NCBI RefSeq assembly: GCF_003994485.1 | Contig: NZ_RZNJ01000007.1 | Location: 86,400 to 150,399 of the forward strand | Direction of reading: 5' to 3' | Length of the DNA: 64,000 bases | Origin: Arsenicitalea aurantiaca | GTDB taxonomy: Bacteria > Pseudomonadota > Alphaproteobacteria > Rhizobiales > Devosiaceae | In this document: positions 17,232-26,163 of the stretch, piece by piece | Layout: each line of letters opens with the position of its first letter | Numbering within the stretch: position 1 is the first letter of the stretch | Notes under the pieces: generated by a model | Told to the model about the DNA's origin: nothing | The model's database searches: none | Seen by the model: only the letters and a program-made list of their open reading frames with translations | Program-made: the position numbers and the translations under genes

Positions 17232-19295
17232 TTGCTCGCCACGCCCGACTATCTCGACGCCCTCAATGCCGGCCAGCGCGACGCGGTCGAGCATGGCGTC
17301 GGCAGCCCGTGCGGGCCGCTGCTGGTCATCGCCGGTGCCGGGTCGGGCAAGACCAATACGCTGGCGCACCGGGTCGCCCATCTCGTCGTCAACGGCGCGG
17401 CGCCGCAGCGCATCCTGCTTCTCACCTTCTCGCGCCGCGCGGCGCAGGAACTCACCCGTCGGGTCGAGCGCATCTGCGGCCGCGTCCTGGGCACGGGCGA
17501 AGCGGCAATGGCCGGGGCGCTCGACTGGTCGGGCACCTTCCACGGCGTCGGCGCCCGGCTCCTGCGCGAGCATGCTCCGCTCATCGGGCTCGATCCGGCC
17601 TTCACCATTCACGACCGGGAGGATTCGGCGGACCTCATGAACCTCGTCCGCCACGAGCTCGGCTTTTCGGCCGCGAAGTCCCGCTTCCCCACCAAGGGCA
17701 CCTGCCTTTCGATCTACTCGCGGGTCGTCAACGCCGAGACCGATTTGGCCGAAGTGCTGAAAGTCAATTTCCCATGGTGCGCCATGTGGGAGGCCGAGCT
17801 GCGCACCCTCTTTGCCGAATACGTTGCGGCCAAGCAGCGCCAGAACGTCCTCGATTATGACGACCTGCTCCTCTACTGGGCCGCGATGATGTCGGCCCCG
17901 CAGATCGCGGCCGGGCTCGCCGAGCGGTTCGATCACGTCCTCGTCGATGAGTACCAGGATACCAACCGGCTGCAGGCATCGATCCTCCTCGCCCTCAAGC
18001 CTCTGGGCAGCGGATTGACGGTGGTCGGGGACGATGCGCAGTCGATCTATTCGTTCCGCGCTGCAACTGTGCGCAACATTCTGCAATTTCCGCAAAATTT
18101 TACGCCTCAGGCGCGCATCGTCACGCTCGATCGGAACTATCGATCGACCCAGCCGATCCTCGCTGCGGCCAATGCCGTGATCGGAGAAGCCCGGGAACGC
18201 TTCACCAAAAACCTCTGGAGCGAGCGCGAAAACGGACCGCGTCCCGCATTGGTCACGGTCCGCGACGAGGCCGATCAGGCGCGCTATGTCGTTGAACGTG
18301 TTCTGGAATCCCGCGAGGCCGGGACCGTGCTCAAGTCACAGGCCGTGCTCTTTCGCACCTCGAGCCATTCGGGCCCGCTCGAGATCGAGCTCACGCGCCG
18401 CAACATTCCCTTCGTCAAGTTCGGCGGCCTCAAATTCCTCGACGCCGCCCACATCAAGGACCTGCTGGCGCTCCTGCGCTGGGTCGAAAACCCCCGCGAT
18501 CGAGTCGCCGGGTTCCGAATTCTCCAATTGCTGCCGGGGGTTGGCCCGGCCTCTGCCGGTCGGATGCTCGACGCGATGGCAGGCGCAGCGGACCCGCTCC
18601 TCGAGCTCGTCGAGGCCCCGCCCCCGCCCCGGGCCGGCGAAGGCTGGCCCGCTCTCACCGCGCTGGTCGGCACGCTGCGGGGCCGCCCGGGCTGGCCGCT
18701 CGAGCTCGATCACGCGCGCGCCTGGTACATCCCGCTGATGGACGGCCTCTATGAAGACGCCGCCATGCGGGAGGCCGATCTCCTCCAATTGTGCCAGATC
18801 GCCTCGGGCTATCCCTCGCGGGAGAAGTTCCTCACCGATCTCACCCTCGATCCGCCGGATGCGACGAGCGACCAGTCCGGCGTTCCGCTGCTCGACGAAG
18901 ACTATCTCATCTTGTCGACCATCCATTCGGCCAAGGGCCAGGAATGGAAATCGGTCCATGTTCTCAACGTGGTAGATGGGTGCATGCCGTCAGATCTCGG
19001 AACGGGGACCAGCGAGGAGATCGAGGAGGAACGCCGCCTCCTCTACGTCGCGATGACGCGCGCCAAGGACGAGCTCCACCTTATCACCCCGCAGCGCTTC
19101 TTCGTGCATCAGCAAAGCGCCTATGGCGACCGGCACGTCTACGCCCAGCGCAGCCGCTTCATCTCGCGCTCCATGCTCGCGCTTTTCGAGGACATGCTCT
19201 GGCCACCGGTAAAGCCCGCCGCCATTGAAGGGCTGGCACCGGGCCCCGTGCGGATCGATCTAGGCGCGCAGATGCGGGGCATGTGGGCGAAATAG
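17232..19295 (+). CDS. UvrD/Rep-family ATP-dependent DNA helicase
   Basis: This superfamily 1A helicase of 687 residues has all core motifs in order: Walker A IAGAGSGKTNTLAHR (about residue 35), motif Ia LTFSRRAAQEL, motif II VLVDEYQDTN, motif III VVGDDAQSIYSFRAA, motif IV LDRNYRSTQPIL, motif V STIHSAKGQEWKSVHVLN, and motif VI EEERRLLYVAMTRAKDEL. It unwinds DNA 3'-5' in repair or replication restart. It is close in size to UvrD/PcrA, but sequence such as the YDDLLLYW region is typical of the alphaproteobacterial 'second' UvrD-like group. No in-frame ATG occurs near the start; TTG 17232, after AGAG, is my choice, and TTG 17175 is possible. A LexA-like box lies upstream. Confidence 0.92.
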   Translation: MLATPDYLDALNAGQRDAVEHGVGSPCGPLLVIAGAGSGKTNTLAHRVAHLVVNGAAPQRILLLTFSRRAAQELTRRVERICGRVLGTGEAAMAGALDWSGTFHGVGARLLREHAPLIGLDPAFTIHDREDSADLMNLVRHELGFSAAKSRFPTKGTCLSIYSRVVNAETDLAEVLKVNFPWCAMWEAELRTLFAEYVAAKQRQNVLDYDDLLLYWAAMMSAPQIAAGLAERFDHVLVDEYQDTNRLQASILLALKPLGSGLTVVGDDAQSIYSFRAATVRNILQFPQNFTPQARIVTLDRNYRSTQPILAAANAVIGEARERFTKNLWSERENGPRPALVTVRDEADQARYVVERVLESREAGTVLKSQAVLFRTSSHSGPLEIELTRRNIPFVKFGGLKFLDAAHIKDLLALLRWVENPRDRVAGFRILQLLPGVGPASAGRMLDAMAGAADPLLELVEAPPPPRAGEGWPALTALVGTLRGRPGWPLELDHARAWYIPLMDGLYEDAAMREADLLQLCQIASGYPSREKFLTDLTLDPPDATSDQSGVPLLDEDYLILSTIHSAKGQEWKSVHVLNVVDGCMPSDLGTGTSEEIEEERRLLYVAMTRAKDELHLITPQRFFVHQQSAYGDRHVYAQRSRFISRSMLALFEDMLWPPVKPAAIEGLAPGPVRIDLGAQMRGMWAK

Positions 19296-19308
19296 CGCTT
19301 GCGCTGGC

Positions 19309-19378
19309 CCCCTCGTCCCTTCCTTCTCCCCTACGTGGGAGAAGGTGGATCGCGCAAAGCGCGAGACGGATGAGGGGC
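19309..19378. repeat. RIME-like intergenic mosaic repeat, copy A
   Basis: The element opens with CCCCTCGTCCC, holds the perfect inner palindrome CCTTCTCCC-N6-GGGAGAAGG (19322-19345) and a second one around CGCGCAAAGCGCG, and ends with GACGGATGAGGGG. This is the design of the Rhizobium intergenic mosaic elements. It follows the helicase stop and could serve as its transcript end. Confidence 0.65.
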
Positions 19379-19412
19379 CGCGAGCTCGCGGTTTGGCGAT
19401 GGGCTGGCAGGC

Positions 19413-19521
19413 CCCCCACCTAACCTCCCCCTTGTAGGGGGAGGAACGGATCGGGGTACGGTGGGGCCGGCGACAAGCACCGGCCGGCTCCTCCCCCTTT
19501 CAGGGGGAGGTTGGGTGGGGG
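19413..19521. repeat. Inverted-repeat element, RIME/MITE-like, copy B
   Basis: Arms of 19 bases (19413-19431 and 19503-19521) are inverted copies with one mismatch. Each arm borders a further hairpin of CCTCCCCCT with AGGGGGAGG. The total is about 109 bases and it holds no gene. It is probably a non-autonomous palindromic repeat, common between genes in Hyphomicrobiales. Together with copy A it fills the non-coding stretch 19296-19566. Confidence 0.65.
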
Positions 19522-19566
19522 TCGGTGAATGCGCCGACAGCTCGGCTTCCCTCATGCGCCCCGACG

Positions 19567-20307
19567 TCAATGTCCACGCGCGATTTCCTCGCGCAGGCGG
19601 GCAGCGGCCGGTCCTTCATGGTGGAGCCGCGCCCAGACCGGCAGATGGTCGGAAGCCTGCCGCGCGAGCGGGGACGTGTGGACACCCGCTTCGGGCACGG
19701 CGAGGTCGATCGAGGTGATGATCCGATCGAAGGTCAGGAATGGCCGCGTCGCATGGAAGCTCGGGCCCGGCGCCACGACGTGATGATCCCGCGAGAAATG
19801 CGCCAGACACCCGCCCTCGGTGGTCCACTCGTTGAGGTCGCCCATCATCACGGTCGGCAGGGTCTCCTCGAGCGCCTCGAGCTGGTCGAGCACCGCCTGC
19901 GCCTGGCGCTTGCGCCATAGCCCGATCAGGCCCAGATGCATGCCGATGACGCGCAGCCGAAAGCCGGAGATCGAGAGGTCGGCGAGCACCGCGCCGCGGG
20001 GCTCGAATGCGGGCAGCACGAGCCGCCGGCTGTCGATCACCTCGATTCCCTTGCGCACGAGGATGACGTTGCCATGCCAGCCGAGGCTCTGGTCGCGCAG
20101 GCTGAACCGCACGGGGGTGTAGTCGGTTTCCGCCTCGATGAGGTCGGTTTCGAGCGAAGTCGCCCGGCTGCCGAAGCGGCGATCCACCTCCTGCAACGCA
20201 ACGATATCAGCGCCCACTTCGGAGATCACCGACAGGATGCGTTCGGGTCGCCGCTTCCAGTCGGTGCCGACACTCTTGCGGATGTTATAGGAGGCTACGG
20301 AGATCAT
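19567..20307 (-). CDS. Endonuclease/exonuclease/phosphatase (EEP) family protein
   Basis: This 246-residue protein of the EEP fold needs Mg2+ and cleaves phosphodiester or phosphate bonds. Motifs in order are: SYNIRKSVG (Asn), IVALQEVDRRFG (metal-binding Glu), IGMHLGLIG (His), VMMGDLNEW (Asp and Asn), and ASDHLPVWARL (Asp-His at the C-terminus). No secretion signal is seen. The substrate is unknown; relatives in rhizobia are often beside phospholipase D genes. It probably forms its own transcript, because a perfect EcfG-type promoter motif (20333-20357) precedes it, although the SDR gene upstream is on the same strand. Confidence 0.9.
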   Translation of the reverse strand: MISVASYNIRKSVGTDWKRRPERILSVISEVGADIVALQEVDRRFGSRATSLETDLIEAETDYTPVRFSLRDQSLGWHGNVILVRKGIEVIDSRRLVLPAFEPRGAVLADLSISGFRLRVIGMHLGLIGLWRKRQAQAVLDQLEALEETLPTVMMGDLNEWTTEGGCLAHFSRDHHVVAPGPSFHATRPFLTFDRIITSIDLAVPEAGVHTSPLARQASDHLPVWARLHHEGPAAARLREEIARGH

Positions 20308-20332
20308 GCACTGCCCGTCGGTGTGGAGCGCA

Positions 20333-20357
20333 AACGCGCCGGAGTTCGGGCCGTTCC
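20333..20357 (-). promoter_or_regulatory. EcfG-type general stress promoter of the EEP gene
   Basis: On the minus strand this reads GGAAC-N16-CGTT, a perfect match to the alphaproteobacterial EcfG consensus. The -10 edge is 25 bases before the EEP start codon. Confidence 0.6.
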
Positions 20358-20371
20358 CTTAGCCGCTTCGC

Positions 20372-21124
20372 TCAGGTGATGGAATAGCCGCCATCCACGA
20401 CCAGAACCGTGCCGGTGACGAAGGCCGCGACGGGCGAACAGAGATAGAGCGCCGCGCCCGCAAGGTCCTCCGGCGTGCCCCAGCGCCCGAGCGCGGTGCG
20501 CCCCAGGATCACCCGAGAGCGGTCCTCGTCCTCCCGAAGCGCCGCGGTGAGCGGGGTCGCAATCCATCCCGGGGCAATGGCATTCACCCGGATGCCCTCG
20601 GCGGCGTAGGCGATCGCGAGCGATTTGGTCAGCTGGGAAATCCCGCCCTTGCTCGCCGAATAGCCCGGCACCAGCCCGCCACCGAAGATCGAGAGCATCG
20701 AGGCCAGGTTGACGATGGCACCGTTTTGGGACTTGCCCAGAAGCGGGCGCGCCGCCGCGCAGATGCGCATCGTGCCATTGAGGTTGATGTCCACGACCTG
20801 GTCGAAGACGTCCGGCTCGAGCTCGGCGCCCCGCCGGATGATCCCGGCGCAATTGACCACATGGTCGAGCGTGTCGAACGTGCCCAGCAGCGCCTTGACC
20901 GCCTCCCCGTCCCGAACATCGAGCGTCTCGAGGCGCTGCCCGCGCAGCGGCGAATCCGGCGCGATCGCGTCGATTTCCGCGGCGTTCACCCCGGTTGCGA
21001 CCACGTTTGCGCCGGCAAGCGCAAAAGCCGTCGCGATCCCCAGCCCGATGCCGGAGGTACCCCCGGTCACGAGGACCGTCCGGCCGCGGTACCAGTCCGC
21101 GGCCCAGCGATAATCGGTGCTCAT
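20372..21124 (-). CDS. SDR-family oxidoreductase (sugar/polyol or sugar-acid dehydrogenase)
   Basis: This 250-residue classical short-chain dehydrogenase uses NAD(P). The cofactor motif is TGGTSGIGLGIA (about residues 20-31), NCAG follows near 93, and the catalytic Ser/Tyr/Lys includes YSASKGG. The downstream part IRVNAIAPGWIATPLT is family-standard. Its neighbours handle uronates and sugar acids, so a gluconate- or uronate-type substrate is probable but unproven. It is the last gene of the long minus-strand operon; the cupin stop is 3 bases upstream of its ATG. Confidence 0.9.
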   Translation of the reverse strand: MSTDYRWAADWYRGRTVLVTGGTSGIGLGIATAFALAGANVVATGVNAAEIDAIAPDSPLRGQRLETLDVRDGEAVKALLGTFDTLDHVVNCAGIIRRGAELEPDVFDQVVDINLNGTMRICAAARPLLGKSQNGAIVNLASMLSIFGGGLVPGYSASKGGISQLTKSLAIAYAAEGIRVNAIAPGWIATPLTAALREDEDRSRVILGRTALGRWGTPEDLAGAALYLCSPVAAFVTGTVLVVDGGYSIT

Positions 21125-21127
21125 CGG

Positions 21128-21625
21128 CTAGCGCACGAACTGGTCGACATAGTCGGCGCCGAGCCCGACCTTGTCGTAATGGGCGCGGCACATGTCGATC
21201 TTGGTGAATACGTCCTCATAGCCGATCTGGCGGTTATCGGCGTCGAGATAGACCATGGACCCGGTGATGTTGAAGAAGGTGATCATCTCCGCGCAGTCCT
21301 CCGGCACCATCAGGGTGTGGATCTCTCCGGGAGGCTCGAAGACATAGGAGCCGGTGTCGGCCACCCAGTCATGCTCGAGATAATACCATTTTCCTGCAAT
21401 GACATAGCCATGGACCGGGTTGGGGTGCAGGTGCCGCGAAAGGACGCCCGACCGACGGACGCGCAACAGATTGCACCACTGCCCGACCATGGTGTTGAGC
21501 ATGAGCGGGCGAAACCAGACATTGTCCGCCTGCGGCACCCAGACGCGCTCATCCTCGGGCATGGCCTTGACGGCAATTTCGGCGGGCGCAAGCGGATGGG
21601 CGGAACCGTTGAGGGTCTTGTACAT
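21128..21625 (-). CDS. Cupin protein, dihydroxyacetophenone dioxygenase-like
   Basis: This 165-residue single-domain cupin has metal-ligand motifs: HLHPNPVHGYVIAGKWYYLEHDW for the first cupin box (HxH, then Glu) and FEPPGEIHTLMVPE for the second (His). The length and the LEHDW motif recall the 2,4'-dihydroxyacetophenone dioxygenase-like group, used for C-C cleavage with non-haem iron, but a role in sugar-acid metabolism is as likely here. The ATG at 21625 follows GGAGGAAGG; the longer in-frame extension to 21820 runs into rraA and is rejected. Confidence 0.85.
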   Translation of the reverse strand: MYKTLNGSAHPLAPAEIAVKAMPEDERVWVPQADNVWFRPLMLNTMVGQWCNLLRVRRSGVLSRHLHPNPVHGYVIAGKWYYLEHDWVADTGSYVFEPPGEIHTLMVPEDCAEMITFFNITGSMVYLDADNRQIGYEDVFTKIDMCRAHYDKVGLGADYVDQFVR

Positions 21626-21687
21626 AGAGTTTCCTTCCTCCGGACTGGCCGGACTATCCCCGATTCCGCTCTGGCCGTCACCCCGCG

Positions 21688-22440
21688 TCAGGGGCGACCC
21701 ATTGCCTCTTCCTGCGCCTTGCGCCAGGCGAGGTATTCTTCCTGCACTTCCTCGGTGAGAGGATAATATTTGCGCAGATCCCCGCCCTCGGAGAGGCGGA
21801 TCCGCGCGAATTCTTCCCACTCGACGTGCTCGCTCGCCCGTTCGAGCAGGGCCGGTGCCATGGCGACGGGCACGACCACCACGCCGTCATCATCGGCGAT
21901 GATGATGTCGCCGGGCATGACCAGCGCATCGCCGCAGGCGATCGGGCAGTTGACGCCAAAGGGGATGATGTTGGTCTGGGCATGGAAATTGGGCGTCACC
22001 CCCTTCACCCAGATCGGCAGGTCGAGCTCGCGCGCCTTGGCGCTGTCACGAATGCAGCCGTCGATGACGACGCCCGCGCCACCCTTGCCCTTGAAGTAGG
22101 TCAGCATCATCTCCCCGAAAATGCCGCTGTCCATGTCGCCGCGCGCATCCACGACCACCATGTCGCCCGGCTCGGTGTGGTAGAGCACGTGCCGGTGGAG
22201 CTGGAGCTCGGGCTCCTCATACTCGTTGGCCCCGAAGATGTCTTCGCGCTTGGGCATGAACTGGAGCGTCAGCGCGGGACCGGCGACGCATTTGCCGGTG
22301 GTGAAGGCGCGCGGCCCGCGGATCTGGGCGTTGCGAATGCCCATGAGGCTGAGTTCGCCCGTGGCGGTGGCGGTGCCGACCTGGGCCAGGGCCTCGACAA
22401 GCGCCCGGTCCGGCCGGGTGATGCCTGGCGTGTGGGTCAT
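21688..22440 (-). CDS. RraA-like protein / 4-hydroxy-4-methyl-2-oxoglutarate aldolase family
   Basis: This 250-residue protein of the RraA/HMG aldolase fold has the G-rich DIIIADDDGVVVVP and the metal-binding GVVIDGCIRDS (Arg-Asp after the strand), which are the active-site motifs of class II pyruvate aldolases in this family. In sugar-acid operons such proteins may cleave keto-acid intermediates into pyruvate. A 4-ring of HTEPGDMVVVDARGD is family-typical. It lies between the UgpC ATPase and the cupin in the same operon. Regulation of RNase E, the other known function of RraA proteins, is less likely in this setting. Confidence 0.87.
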   Translation of the reverse strand: MTHTPGITRPDRALVEALAQVGTATATGELSLMGIRNAQIRGPRAFTTGKCVAGPALTLQFMPKREDIFGANEYEEPELQLHRHVLYHTEPGDMVVVDARGDMDSGIFGEMMLTYFKGKGGAGVVIDGCIRDSAKARELDLPIWVKGVTPNFHAQTNIIPFGVNCPIACGDALVMPGDIIIADDDGVVVVPVAMAPALLERASEHVEWEEFARIRLSEGGDLRKYYPLTEEVQEEYLAWRKAQEEAMGRP

Positions 22441-22464
22441 CGATAGTCTCCGAAATAGGGTTGT

Positions 22465-22484
22465 GGCCGGGCCCGTGCCCGGCC
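22465..22484 (-). other. Hairpin between the ATPase gene and the rraA-like gene
   Basis: A perfect 8-bp stem (GGCCGGGC with GCCCGGCC) and a 4-base loop lie in the 51-base gap. There is no U-run. It may tune the expression of transporter and enzyme parts of the operon. Confidence 0.4.
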
Positions 22485-22491
22485 GGGACGT

Positions 22492-23550
<1,059 letters not shown>

Positions 23551-23560
23551 TGGCTTGCTC

Positions 23561-24376
23561 CTAGTCGTCCCACTTGGGAGATTTTTCGGGATTGATCATG
23601 CGTTCGCCGCGGTCGAGCGCCCGGATCGCGTCCGTCTCGTCGGCGCTGAGCGTTACGTTGCGCGCGGCGAAATTGTCGTGAAGCCGCTCGGTATTGCCCG
23701 AGGCGGGAATGACGATGTGGCCCTCCCCCATGAGGAAGGCGAGTGAGATGGCCGCCGCCGTCACCCCATGGGTCGCAGCGATTTCACCCAGCACCGGGTC
23801 GGCGCTGACCTTGCCCTTGGCGAGCGGCATGTACGCAGTGAGCGTCAGCCCCTTGCTGCGAGCATGATCGCGCAGCCGCGGCGCCTGCAGATAGGGATGG
23901 ATCTCGACCTGGTTCGTCTCGATCTCGCCCTTGCCGACGATGGGGTCGGCCCGCTCGAGATCAGCAATGGGATAGTTCGAAACGCCGATCCGCTTGGCCC
24001 AGCCGCGCGCCTTGGCTTCGGCGAGCCCGGTCATGTAGACCTCGAACGGCACCTGATCACGGGCCGACGGCCAGTGGATGAGCAGCAGGTCGACATGATC
24101 GAGCTGCAGGGTTTCGAGGCTCTTCTCGACGCTCGGGAGAAACTGGGTTGCCTCGAGGTTCGTGTCGGCAACCTTGGTCGTGACGAAAAGCTCGGACCGG
24201 CTGAGGCCGGAGCGCTTGACCGCCTCCCCGACATTCTCCTCGGTGCCATAGCTCTGGGCGGTGTCGAGATGGCGATAGCCGATCTCGATCGCCTTCAACA
24301 GCGCATCGAGACCTTCGGGACCGGTACGGCCATAGGTGCCGAGCCCGAGGCGGGGAATGGTGGTGGTCTGGGCCAT
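23561..24376 (-). CDS. Aldo/keto reductase
   Basis: This 271-residue NADPH-dependent reductase is a TIM barrel. The catalytic tetrad is visible: Asp and Tyr in HLDTAQSYGTEENVG, Lys in FVTTKVADTN, and His in DLLLIHWPS. The ATG at 24376 is chosen because MAQTTTIPRLGLGTYG is the family start; twelve upstream codons overlap the permease stop. It lies between the permease and the ATPase genes, 4 bases after the former, so it is probably a catabolic step for the imported sugar or sugar acid. Confidence 0.92.
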   Translation of the reverse strand: MAQTTTIPRLGLGTYGRTGPEGLDALLKAIEIGYRHLDTAQSYGTEENVGEAVKRSGLSRSELFVTTKVADTNLEATQFLPSVEKSLETLQLDHVDLLLIHWPSARDQVPFEVYMTGLAEAKARGWAKRIGVSNYPIADLERADPIVGKGEIETNQVEIHPYLQAPRLRDHARSKGLTLTAYMPLAKGKVSADPVLGEIAATHGVTAAAISLAFLMGEGHIVIPASGNTERLHDNFAARNVTLSADETDAIRALDRGERMINPEKSPKWDD

Positions 24377-24380
24377 CAAG

Positions 24381-25238
24381 TCAACCTTTCGTGGCGCCGG
24401 CGGTGAGGCCACCGACGAAGAGTTTCTGCATGGAAAAGAAGAGGATCGCGATCGGCACGGTCATCACGACCGACGCGGCCATGACCGCGCCCCAGTCGGT
24501 GTTGAACTCGGTCGAGAACTCGGCGAGCCCGATGGGCAGGGTTTTGACCGAAGAGTCCGTCGCAAAGCAGAGCGCGAAGATGAACTCGTTCCAGGTGGTG
24601 ACGAAAGCATAGACCAGCACCGCGACGATGCCGGGCAGGGAAAGCGGCAGCGTGATGCGGAAGAGGACGCCGAGCCGGCTCGCCCCGTCGATGATCGCGG
24701 CCTCTTCCAGTTCGACCGGAATGGCCTTGAAATAGCTCGTCAGCATCCAGACCGAGAGCGGCAGGGTGATGATCATGTAGACGAGGATCAGCCCCCAGAA
24801 GGTGTTGACCAGCCCGAGCACGCGCAGGGTGATGAAGAGCGGCACGATGATCGCGGCAGTGGGCAGCAGCTGGCCGATCAGGACGAAGCTCTGCAGCCAG
24901 GATTTGCCGCGGAAGTTGAAGCGCGCAAAGCCGTAGGACGCAAAGATCGCCAGGATCAGGGCCAGCCCGGTCGACCCCACCGAGATGATCACCGAATTGA
25001 GGAAATAGCGCGGGATATTGCTCTCGAAGAGCACCGTCCGGTAATTCTCCCAGGTCGGGCTCGCCGGCCACCAGATGGGCGGAACGGTGTAGAGTTCCCC
25101 CAGCGTCTTGACCGATGAAAGCGCCATCCAGGCGAAGGGGAAGAGGCACACGAGCACCAGCACGATCGCGCCGACGATGATGAAGGGCATGCCGAGCCCG
25201 GTGCGGGTGGGCGTGTCGGTCGTGGTCAGGGAGCTCAT
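24381..25238 (-). CDS. Sugar ABC transporter permease (MalG/UgpE type)
   Basis: This 285-residue inner-membrane subunit has six membrane helices. The coupling motif is VELEEAAIIDGASRLGVLF, and the C-terminal end is FVGGLTAGATKG. It forms the channel with the permease immediately upstream, with which it overlaps by 4 bases (ATGA). It belongs to the operon of the mannonate dehydratase and the UgpC-type ATPase. Confidence 0.93.
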   Translation of the reverse strand: MSSLTTTDTPTRTGLGMPFIIVGAIVLVLVCLFPFAWMALSSVKTLGELYTVPPIWWPASPTWENYRTVLFESNIPRYFLNSVIISVGSTGLALILAIFASYGFARFNFRGKSWLQSFVLIGQLLPTAAIIVPLFITLRVLGLVNTFWGLILVYMIITLPLSVWMLTSYFKAIPVELEEAAIIDGASRLGVLFRITLPLSLPGIVAVLVYAFVTTWNEFIFALCFATDSSVKTLPIGLAEFSTEFNTDWGAVMAASVVMTVPIAILFFSMQKLFVGGLTAGATKG

Positions 25239-26095
25239 TTTGCCTCCGCGGGCGAGGACGCCAGGTACCGGATGTAGATGAAGACGACCACGATGGTGAC
25301 CGCAAAGAAGATGACGCTGAGCGCCGCCGCCTGATTGAACTGGAAGCTTTCGAAGGCGAGCCGGAAGATCTGGATCGGCGTGATCAGCGTCAGATTGGCC
25401 GGGCCGCCGCGGGTGATGGCGTAGATGATGGTGATGGAGTTCAGCCCCCAGATCACGAGCAGCAGGGTCACCGCAACGATCACCGGCCGGACCTGCGGCA
25501 GCATGATGTGCCAGACCTCGTGCCAGAAATTCGCGCCATCGACACGCGCGGCCTCGTAGAGGTCATTGGGGATCGATTGAAGGCCCGCGAGCACCATGAT
25601 GGCGACGAAGGGGAAGAGCTTCCACACATTGATCGCGATCATGACCGGGAGCACGGTATCGCGATTGGAGAGCCAGCCGATCGGCGCCTCGATGAGGCCG
25701 GGCGCCGTCATCATGTAGTTGATGATGCCGAATTCGGTGTGGAACATCCACGCCCAGGTGGTGGCGGCGACGATGCCGGGAATGACCCAGGGGATGAGCG
25801 TGACCGAGCGCACGATGCCGCGGCCCGGGAAATTCTGGTTGAGCAGCACCGCCGTGGCGACGCCGAGGATCACCTGGAACACGATTGATCCGCCGACCCA
25901 CCAGAGCGTGTTCCAGAACGCCTGCGGGGTGGCGCGCGCGCCGAGCACGGCGGCGAAATTATTGGTGCCGACGAAGGCGCCCTGCTGGTCGGTAACGCTC
26001 AGCAGGCCGGTATAGAAAACCGGATAGGCGATCAGCATGGCCAGGACGACCAGCGCGGGCAGGACGAACAACAGGCCTGTCGATTGGCGGACCAT
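25235..26095 (-). CDS. Sugar ABC transporter permease (MalF/UgpA type)
   Basis: This 286-residue channel subunit has six hydrophobic segments. The coupling motif NDLYEAARVDGANFWHEVW lies near residue 187, followed by ITRGGPANLT, the usual periplasmic loop. The start ATG has no crowding from the binding-protein gene, which ends 68 bases upstream; a strong hairpin is in that gap. It overlaps the next permease by 4 bases. Confidence 0.93.
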   Translation of the reverse strand: MVRQSTGLLFVLPALVVLAMLIAYPVFYTGLLSVTDQQGAFVGTNNFAAVLGARATPQAFWNTLWWVGGSIVFQVILGVATAVLLNQNFPGRGIVRSVTLIPWVIPGIVAATTWAWMFHTEFGIINYMMTAPGLIEAPIGWLSNRDTVLPVMIAINVWKLFPFVAIMVLAGLQSIPNDLYEAARVDGANFWHEVWHIMLPQVRPVIVAVTLLLVIWGLNSITIIYAITRGGPANLTLITPIQIFRLAFESFQFNQAAALSVIFFAVTIVVVFIYIRYLASSPAEAK

Positions 26096-26127
26096 GGATG
26101 GCCTCCGGGGCGGGCGAATGGGAAAGA

Positions 26128-26147
26128 CCCGGGGCCGAAGCCCCGGG
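26128..26147 (-). other. Intercistronic UUCG hairpin after the binding-protein gene
   Basis: A perfect 8-bp stem, CCCGGGGC with GCCCCGGG, has on the transcribed minus strand a C(UUCG)G tetraloop, which is exceptionally stable. It lies 16 bases after the binding-protein stop and before the permease start. No U-run follows. Confidence 0.62.
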
Positions 26148-26163
26148 CAAGTTCGGGAGGAGA

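Noticed and set aside
15592..17640. 682-codon plus-strand frame across cydAB and the helicase start
   Set aside because: It is antisense to cydA, which has clear quinol-oxidase motifs; its end reads the helicase in a wrong frame.
19296..19566. CRISPR array or promoter cluster in the repeat region
   Set aside because: The repeats are inverted, not direct and regularly spaced; they fit RIME-type elements.
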